DNA from: Xiphias gladius
Taxonomy: Eukaryota; Chordata; Actinopteri; Istiophoriformes; Xiphiidae
DNA: 64,000 nucleotides
Direction of reading: 5' to 3'
Assembly (NCBI RefSeq): GCF_016859285.1
Contig: NC_053414.1
Coordinates: 5,307,017 to 5,371,016 of the forward strand
Part shown: positions 58,279-64,000 of the stretch, in pieces
How the letters are laid out: every line of letters starts with the position of its first letter
Numbering within the stretch: position 1 is the stretch's first letter
Program-made: the position numbers and the translations under genes
The notes under the pieces: model-generated
Seen by the model: the letters and a program-made list of their open reading frames with translations, nothing else
Databases searched by the model: none
What the model was told of the DNA's origin: nothing

Positions 58279-60600
58279 ATCCTCGGTCTGTTGTTTACAC
58301 ATTGATCTTTACAGCATTAAGAGAACCAGAAGAAATAGAAACATGAAACAGAAGTGGTTTACGTAGGGTGTGTAAAGAGGAGTTTTGATTTTACCGCTGG
58401 AGTTTTTCCTTTGTTTTTGTCATTTGGGTGAAAAAAAAAAAGATGTACTTGAAACGTTACTTCAGTTGAAGCACAGGACAACAAAGTTTGTGAGATAGAA
58501 GCGAAGTCTGAATCTCGAGTGATTCGTGAACATGGACACGAATTTTCCCTTTTTTTTTTTTTTCCCCCTGAAACTCAGCACGACTTTCAAACTAATGTGT
58601 ATTTCAACCCAGAGTCACGGCAGTTTCTGAAGTTACGCCCACCATCCAGCCCAGCCCCCTGATAAAGTAGTGCTGAGTGTCACGTAAAAAAAAAAGGAAA
58701 GAAAAACCTGTGCCCGTGTACGCGAAGCAATAGTTTATATTTGGTGACTATTTGGTACAAACTGCTGTGAGAGGGGGTTGCATAGGAGGAAAAACTCGGA
58801 CTTACTGCCATATAAATATAACAGCCCGCTACTGTGCATAATTTATGTGTGGGAATAATTATTTAAAAAATACGATTCAAAAAAAGTCAACATTTGCGTT
58901 GCGCGAGTGCTTTAATGGGGCGCAAGGCGTCACGTGCTGTATTGGGTGGAAAAGGGGCATGTCATGGCCTGAGATATGGCGCCGTACCTAAAATGTTGCT
59001 CCCAGATATAGATGACAGCTTATAAATGGTCCTCCTTGTGCTTGTTGTCCTGTAAACCGGTTTCAGTTTCAGAGCAGAACAGTTTTGAAACATTTCTCAA
59101 TCATTTTTATGATGCAAATCATTAAAACACGGTTATTGGGATGTGATTAGTCTCTATCATCACTTGATTTTTTTATTTTTTTATCCTGCTGTTAAACCTA
59201 AGCCCTTAGACCTGTTAATGCTTCTCACACACGCAACGTGTCTCGGTATCTCCTCACCTCGACGTCCAAGCGGCGTGTCTAAATGCACAGGAACGGCACG
59301 GCTGTTTCCGTTAACTGTGTGGATGGAGCTGTGAGTGGTTCGTCCGAAGGATCCAGTAATTTAAGGGTTTATCTGCAAATCTCTGTATATTCAGTCAGAG
59401 AGACAAGAAGACAACTACCAAGGGCTCACAAAAGGGGACCAAACGTTGCCAGTCAATTTTCTTTATTGCCGATGCCATTGGGATGTTGCCGTTCTCTGCT
59501 TGGCTGCATTCGATCTGTCTTCGGTTACCTGATATAACTACGTGTGAGTGTGGGAGTGGATACGCATGAAGTTTGAAAATCAAACTCGCGCACGTTTGGT
59601 CCGTACTTCTCTAAGACGTTCTCGCAAACCTCATCGCCAACCAGACCGCGGCGTGAACAGAGAGGAAACAAAACACCGGAGCGGACGCCAGAGTAATAGT
59701 TCTTATTTCCCGCTGCCCACTAAAGCTGCCTTAAGATGCGTAGAAATGCAACACCACAAACACACAAACAACAAATGCAGAGGAAAAACACTGGCGGTAA
59801 CACAGTTGCGGGTTTTCTGAAAGAGTCTCTGCTTGACTCTGAGTGTATCTAATTTCCTCTAATTCCTTCAGCCACATATCAAACGTTGGGGGTCTTTTCA
59901 GATTTCCGGAATTGAAAAACTCCCCATGAAAAGCCTTTTTTTTTTTTTTTTAAAAACAAACAAAAAAGAACAACAAAAACAAATAAATGACCCCAAAACG
60001 TTTGTAACATGACATCGTGAACATGGGTGAGACACAGTTCCTTAATCTTTGGAACATTTCACACCGAGAGAGGGGAAGTATCTGTGAATATTTTTGCATA
60101 ATCTAGTGGGAGAGATGTGCGGTCGGCGCACAACTCTGAACTGTGTCAAGGTATGCCTAGCCCTGCTATGACCACTGTGAACATTTTCAGCGCGGGCCTT
60201 CCATACCTCGGCAGAAGTTTCAGTACCCAGTTGTTTCCCTTAAATGAGGTGGGCGATGGACTTTCTTCAGTTCTGTGGAACGTCGCGAAAAATTAAGACA
60301 CGGCATCTTTAGTCTGCGGTTCGATGGTCAAGGGGACTATCCAAAGCAGCGTGATGAGGATTAAGCTCGAACCGTGGGACCTGGGCCCTTAAGAAGTGTT
60401 GCAGAAAGAGGGAAACGCGTCTGTCGCAGCTGCTGAGAAGAGGCGAGGTGATCATATATAGTGAACGTACATAAGAATACTACAGACATCTCCGTCTTTT
60501 AAACTTGCAGTGGGACGTGTTGGAGCCAAGTAGTTTTGGGAAATGTGTTTTAGTCGTCTAGCGGGTTTCCATATTGAAGAGCCCCCATAAGATTTCACTC
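58279..60600. other. Intergenic after gene B
   Basis: Contains the gene B 3' UTR, whose poly(A) site is not clear (candidates are ATTAAA near 59121 and AATAAA near 59984). Homopolymer runs occur at about 58430-58442, 58551-58564 and 59938-59952. No exon was recognised. CpG remains more frequent than in the gene A half. Confidence 0.4.
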
Positions 60601-60604
60601 TGTT

Positions 60605-60660
60605 GTTATGAATCTGATCCTGGATTCTGCTGTGCTCTGTGTTACAACGGTACAGAGAGC
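60605..60660 (+). pseudogene. Relic of a leader/V1-exon junction
   Basis: TTATGAATCTGATCCTGGAT then TCTGCTGTGCTCTGTGTTAC and AACGGTACAG match the 3' end of gene A's first intron and the first bases of its V1 exon (TTACAG|TGGTACTGG), but the AG acceptor is destroyed. Nothing resembling the rest of a V domain follows. It is probably a remnant of another receptor copy between B and C. Confidence 0.65.
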
Positions 60661-62330
60661 TGCAGCCAACTGCATTTGGACGGACAACACGATGGATCTG
60701 CCAGCGAGCGACGATGCCTGGCCGCCTTGCCGCACTCTCCAATGTCTTCACCCTCATACGTATCCCAAGCTTCGGGGTCTGTGAAGGTGCAAGCAGTGAG
60801 GCTATTCCCGGTAGCCTGGGGACCAACTCACCTGACTCGTTTTGTGTTTCGCGGAGGTGTGGACACTTTGTAATATCTATTTTCATATTAACGAGACTGA
60901 AATAAAAGCCAGTCTCTGGCTTATCTCTGGAGCACTGCGTCAGTTAGCTAACAAGTGATAAACCACCATGCGACCATTAGGATTTTGACGGAGATTTTCC
61001 ATTTGCTCATCTGTGTTTAGTTTCCACCTGCCGCCAACAGATCTCACTAAAAAGACATATTGCACTGATGGCAAATCATTTCCAGCATCTTGTAAATTTT
61101 CCATTTCTCTGTAGAAATCTTTATATCAACATATCTATATTCAATAAATCTTTCATACTTGATTTGGAGCTCTGGCATATTTAGTTGAAGTGACTCGTTT
61201 ACACCTATTCACCTTCTTCAAATAGCCCGATATCTGGATGAATGAAGGTATTCGTGCATCATTAATGAGAAAATGTCGTTTACAGAATCTGTTGACAAAT
61301 GCAATGGACTGGCCTGACACTTCTCTCTCTCCCGGAAATTTCATTGTCTCTCTCTTTTTTTCACACGCGCAAAAATACACCCACACACATGCACAGACAA
61401 ACAGCATGAAGTGACCAAAAAAAACCAAAAAAAAAAAATGAGACAAGTGGCTGAAGTTCCCATTGGTGGAAGTTGAAGATGAGTGTTTTATCTGTCATCA
61501 TTTTGACCATGGAAACCAGAGGATGTGACGTGCTTTTTTTTTTTTAAATCTGCTGAAACCATGAAGTAGTGAACTCCTTCACTGAATTAAGGTTAATTTG
61601 GTCACCAATGCATTTTAATGTCACCGCTGGTCATGCTCGTACCATGACTCGGTTGTCCACCGTCAGAAATGGACCCAGCCTTAACAACCATCGTTGTTAA
61701 GTTAATGAGGGACAAAATACATGTGCATTTAAAAGCATTCAGCATCGACACCCTGGGTATCAGCCTTTTTTTAGTAAGTCTTAACAAACTTATCACAAAT
61801 ATATTGTAAACTCGGTTGTGTGGTAGAGTAAGAGCTGCAGTTGTTCAAATAAGAGTAAGAAGCTCCATTGATAAAAGTTCCCGCTTTGCCTGGAGACATT
61901 AACGGTTGCAGTAACAGCCGGTCCAGACTGCAGCTTCGCTTATTAAGTGTGTGAGGAACCAAAACTACTAAATTCAAGTTTCTTTGTAGAGCACGGTCCC
62001 AAACCAAAGCAATTCAAAGAGCTTCACATGGTGATAAACGTTCAGACGCAGTAAAAGTGTTTGTGCTGCGGGTTCTGCTTGGATTATCAGATTTTTTCCA
62101 CCTACTTTTCATACCTGTTTTTTTATATGTATGCATGTGTGTACATATATGTGTGTGAAAATATATATATGTGTGTGTGTGTGTGTGAAATGATCGAACA
62201 ATGTTTTAAAACAAACACTGATAAAACTGTATTGTTTGGCCGGGCCACAAAACAACAGTGCATATCCAGTTTTTATAACAACTGCCTGGTCATTTCCTTA
62301 TTGTAAATTAGGTATTTATTTCCATTCTGC
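60661..62330. other. Intergenic before copy C
   Basis: A short TG microsatellite lies near 62130-62190 and an A/C-rich tract near 61360-61440. No exon, RNA gene or repeat family was recognised. Confidence 0.4.
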
Positions 62331-62338
62331 ATGTTAAT

Positions 62339-62357
62339 AAAGAGGAAGAACATTGGG
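62339..62357 (+). promoter_or_regulatory. Conserved PU.1/Ets-like element upstream of copy C
   Basis: AAAGAGGAAGAACATTGGG, 60 bp before the copy C ATG, corresponds to AAAGAGGAAGGAAGACGGG upstream of gene A. It is followed by GATAAAGAGACACGAGGAGC, which matches the 5' flank of the pseudogene signal exon (CAAAGAGACGAGAGGAGC). Confidence 0.5.
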
Positions 62358-62407
62358 CAGACTGATTGTTTACAGACCGACCAGATAAAGAGACACGAGG
62401 AGCCGCT

Positions 62408-62465
62408 ATGGTTTCAACAGCAGCAGCAGCCAGTGGATTTGTCCTTGTCCTTCTCTCTGTGCCAG
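62408..62465 (+). CDS. CD22/Siglec-like receptor copy C, signal-peptide exon (partial gene)
   Basis: The ATG at 62408 opens MVSTAAAASGFVLVLLSVP and ends at a GTACTG donor in phase 1. Length, phase and sequence match the signal exons of gene B and of the pseudogene (58 nt; start GTG there). The next exon (V1) should lie right of 64000, because no V exon is found in the last 1.5 kb. Confidence 0.7.
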
Positions 62466-63647
62466 GTACTGTGAAGTCTGCATTTAATTTAATTTTTGAA
62501 AAATAAAGAAACCTGAACATTGTGAATCGACCTTTTGGGGGTAGAGGGGTACGAAAGACCACTGATTGTCCTTGGAATAAATTCCTCATTTATTAACAAA
62601 ACGTCTTAAGGTAAATGGTCCAGAATTAACGAAGCTTGACGAGCGGAGCCTTTGCTGTTGTGGAAAGCTGACGATGTGCTAACTGTGTTTACTATCGACA
62701 TCAAGCGACGCACAGTTTTTGATGATATTGCTGTTAATTAACTGTCAGAGCGGCATCCAGGGGAAGACTCCCCCTGCAAGTTTCACACAGCTCACTCTAA
62801 TCACAGCGGCCCTGAAGCGTCCGAGCCAGGCTTTATTTCACCAAGCTGATCCACTTGGTCCCGAGCTCATTTACTAAAAACCAACGGTAACAAACAGGTC
62901 GGTCCTGTCTGTTGATCGAGTCAAACGCTTGTAGGCTAGTTTGTTCCTGTTTCCACCTCTTTGGCCCAATACGCAAACTGCCCCGTCACGTTCCTTGGTT
63001 GGCATCTCCCATAATTTAACTGAGAGGCGCCTAAAATTTGTTACTGAAGGAAAGTAACAAAAAACATGATTTTTTTCCTACCAAGACGAGACATTTCCAT
63101 TAAAGTTAATACAAAGGGGGGGGGCAGGGTGGCACAAACTCTAAAAATTGTCTGCGTCTTTATGTATTCAGTAAAGGTGACCTGAGGTTCAAAGGCCCAA
63201 AACTGGTCCTTAACGGCATCTTCTTACTATTCCATGTCTCTGCCTTGGTGCAAAGAGAGATCAACTACGTTCATCTTCCACTGCAAATTTATATTCAAAC
63301 ATTTTTTTTTTGTCTGCGGACTCCAACAGGCCTTTGTTAACTGCGGGCGTAATGCAATATAGGAAGTAAACCTGCAACATGCAAATCAACCCACTTGAGA
63401 CAGAACTTTTTTCTTTTTTTTTTTTGTTTATGGAACAGCAACGAAACCAACAGCAACGAAAAAACCCTAAATGCTTTATGAAACACCAACAGCTACCACC
63501 ACCTCCAAAGGGGAACTTACTCCGTGTCGTTCGTGGAGCAAATTGTAAGCTAGTTCATGTGGAACATCACTTTTATAGGACAATATAGTGCAGACCAAAC
63601 AATAAAAGAAGAGAGTGCAGGCAGGCAACATAAGGCCAAGGAAAAAA
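62466..63647 (+). other. Start of intron 1 of copy C
   Basis: Contains a G run near 63117-63123 and T/A runs near 63301-63311 and 63412-63425. No coding exon was recognised. Confidence 0.4.
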
Positions 63648-64000
63648 TTTGGGTACACCTGCTCATTCAAGTGGGTGTGTCCAGTTTTTATTTTTACTAT
63701 TTTCTACATTGAAGAACGATACTGAAGCAATCAAAACCATGAAATAATGTATGGGATTAAGTAGTGATCAAAAAAGGGTTTAAGAAACTAAAATATGGTT
63801 CATATCCTAGATCTTTCAAAGTAGCCGTGTTTGCCGTGATGACGGCTTCGCACACTGTTGCCAATATCTTTTAATCAGCTTCGTGCTGTGGTATTGGTTT
63901 TTCAACGGGCGTGCCTTGTCAAAAGCTAACTGGTTGGATTTCTTGCCTCGTTAAAGTACCTGAGACCATCAGCTGTGTCGCGTTGTCGTGCGTCGCACCT
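63648..64000 (-). mobile_element. End of a Tc1-like transposon, cut by the window edge
   Basis: GGGTACACCTGCTCATTCAA, TTTTTACTATTTTCTACATT, TCAAAACCATGAAATAATGT, TTTCAAAGTAGCCGTGTTTGC and GCCTTGTCAAAAGCTAACTG match, from memory, the terminal region of a Tc1-like element common in salmonids, pike and other fishes. Transposase, if present, would begin right of 64000. Orientation is not certain. It lies in intron 1 of copy C. Confidence 0.75.

Noticed and set aside
60574..60905. Open frames of 99 and 88 codons at 60.6-60.9 kb
   Set aside because: Only the first 50 bp match the receptor family, and those are the intron/exon border relic. The remainder has no Ig motif.

Overview
The window is vertebrate nuclear DNA, very probably from a ray-finned (teleost, likely percomorph) fish. 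Genes are split into short exons with GT-AG introns. The introns are full of microsatellites, Tc1/mariner remnants, MITEs and tRNA-derived SINEs of types common in fish genomes. All gene models here were assembled by eye from splice sites, reading phase and protein motifs; no alignment was run.

Layout. (1) 1-1.4 kb: first coding exon of a V-ATPase e subunit gene (atp6v0e2-like) on the minus strand, with a CCAAT-rich promoter; the rest of the gene lies left of the window. (2) 3.45-29.9 kb, plus strand: a 16-exon gene for a 507-residue TTC31-like protein. It has a charged N-terminal part, TPRs, a UBA-like segment, an RRM and a C-terminal CCCH zinc finger. Intron 1 is about 15 kb and rich in repeats. 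(3) 30.4-64 kb, plus strand: a tandem cluster of CD22/Siglec-like immunoglobulin-superfamily receptors. It holds a decayed copy (30.4-33.1 kb), an intact-looking gene A (34.4-47.7 kb, 988 aa), an intact-looking gene B (50.2-58.3 kb, 807 aa), a relic leader/V-exon border (60.6 kb), and the signal-peptide exon of a further copy C (62.4 kb) that runs off the right edge.

The receptors share one plan: a signal exon, repeated pairs of a V-set exon (V) and a very short Ig-like exon (S), three C2-set exons, a transmembrane exon and three tail exons. All ectodomain introns are phase 1, so V-S pairs can be gained or lost without a frameshift; A has three pairs and B has two. Only the first V domain keeps the Siglec-type disulfide layout (cysteines on strands B and E, none on F), and only B's V1 keeps an arginine where Siglecs bind sialic acid. 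Both tails carry ITIMs. Gene A's tail also has three Tyr-x-Asn (Grb2-type) sites, which B's tail lacks. A GAGGAAG (PU.1/Ets-like) element is conserved upstream of the A, B and C signal exons.

The findings most worth following are the divergent ligand-binding and signalling residues of A and B, a leader-like open frame hidden in the intron just before V1, the replacement of polypyrimidine tracts by (GT)n at three acceptors of the TTC31-like gene, an upstream ORF that overlaps its start codon as ATGA, and a tandem repeat closed by an inverted unit at 7.6-8.6 kb.
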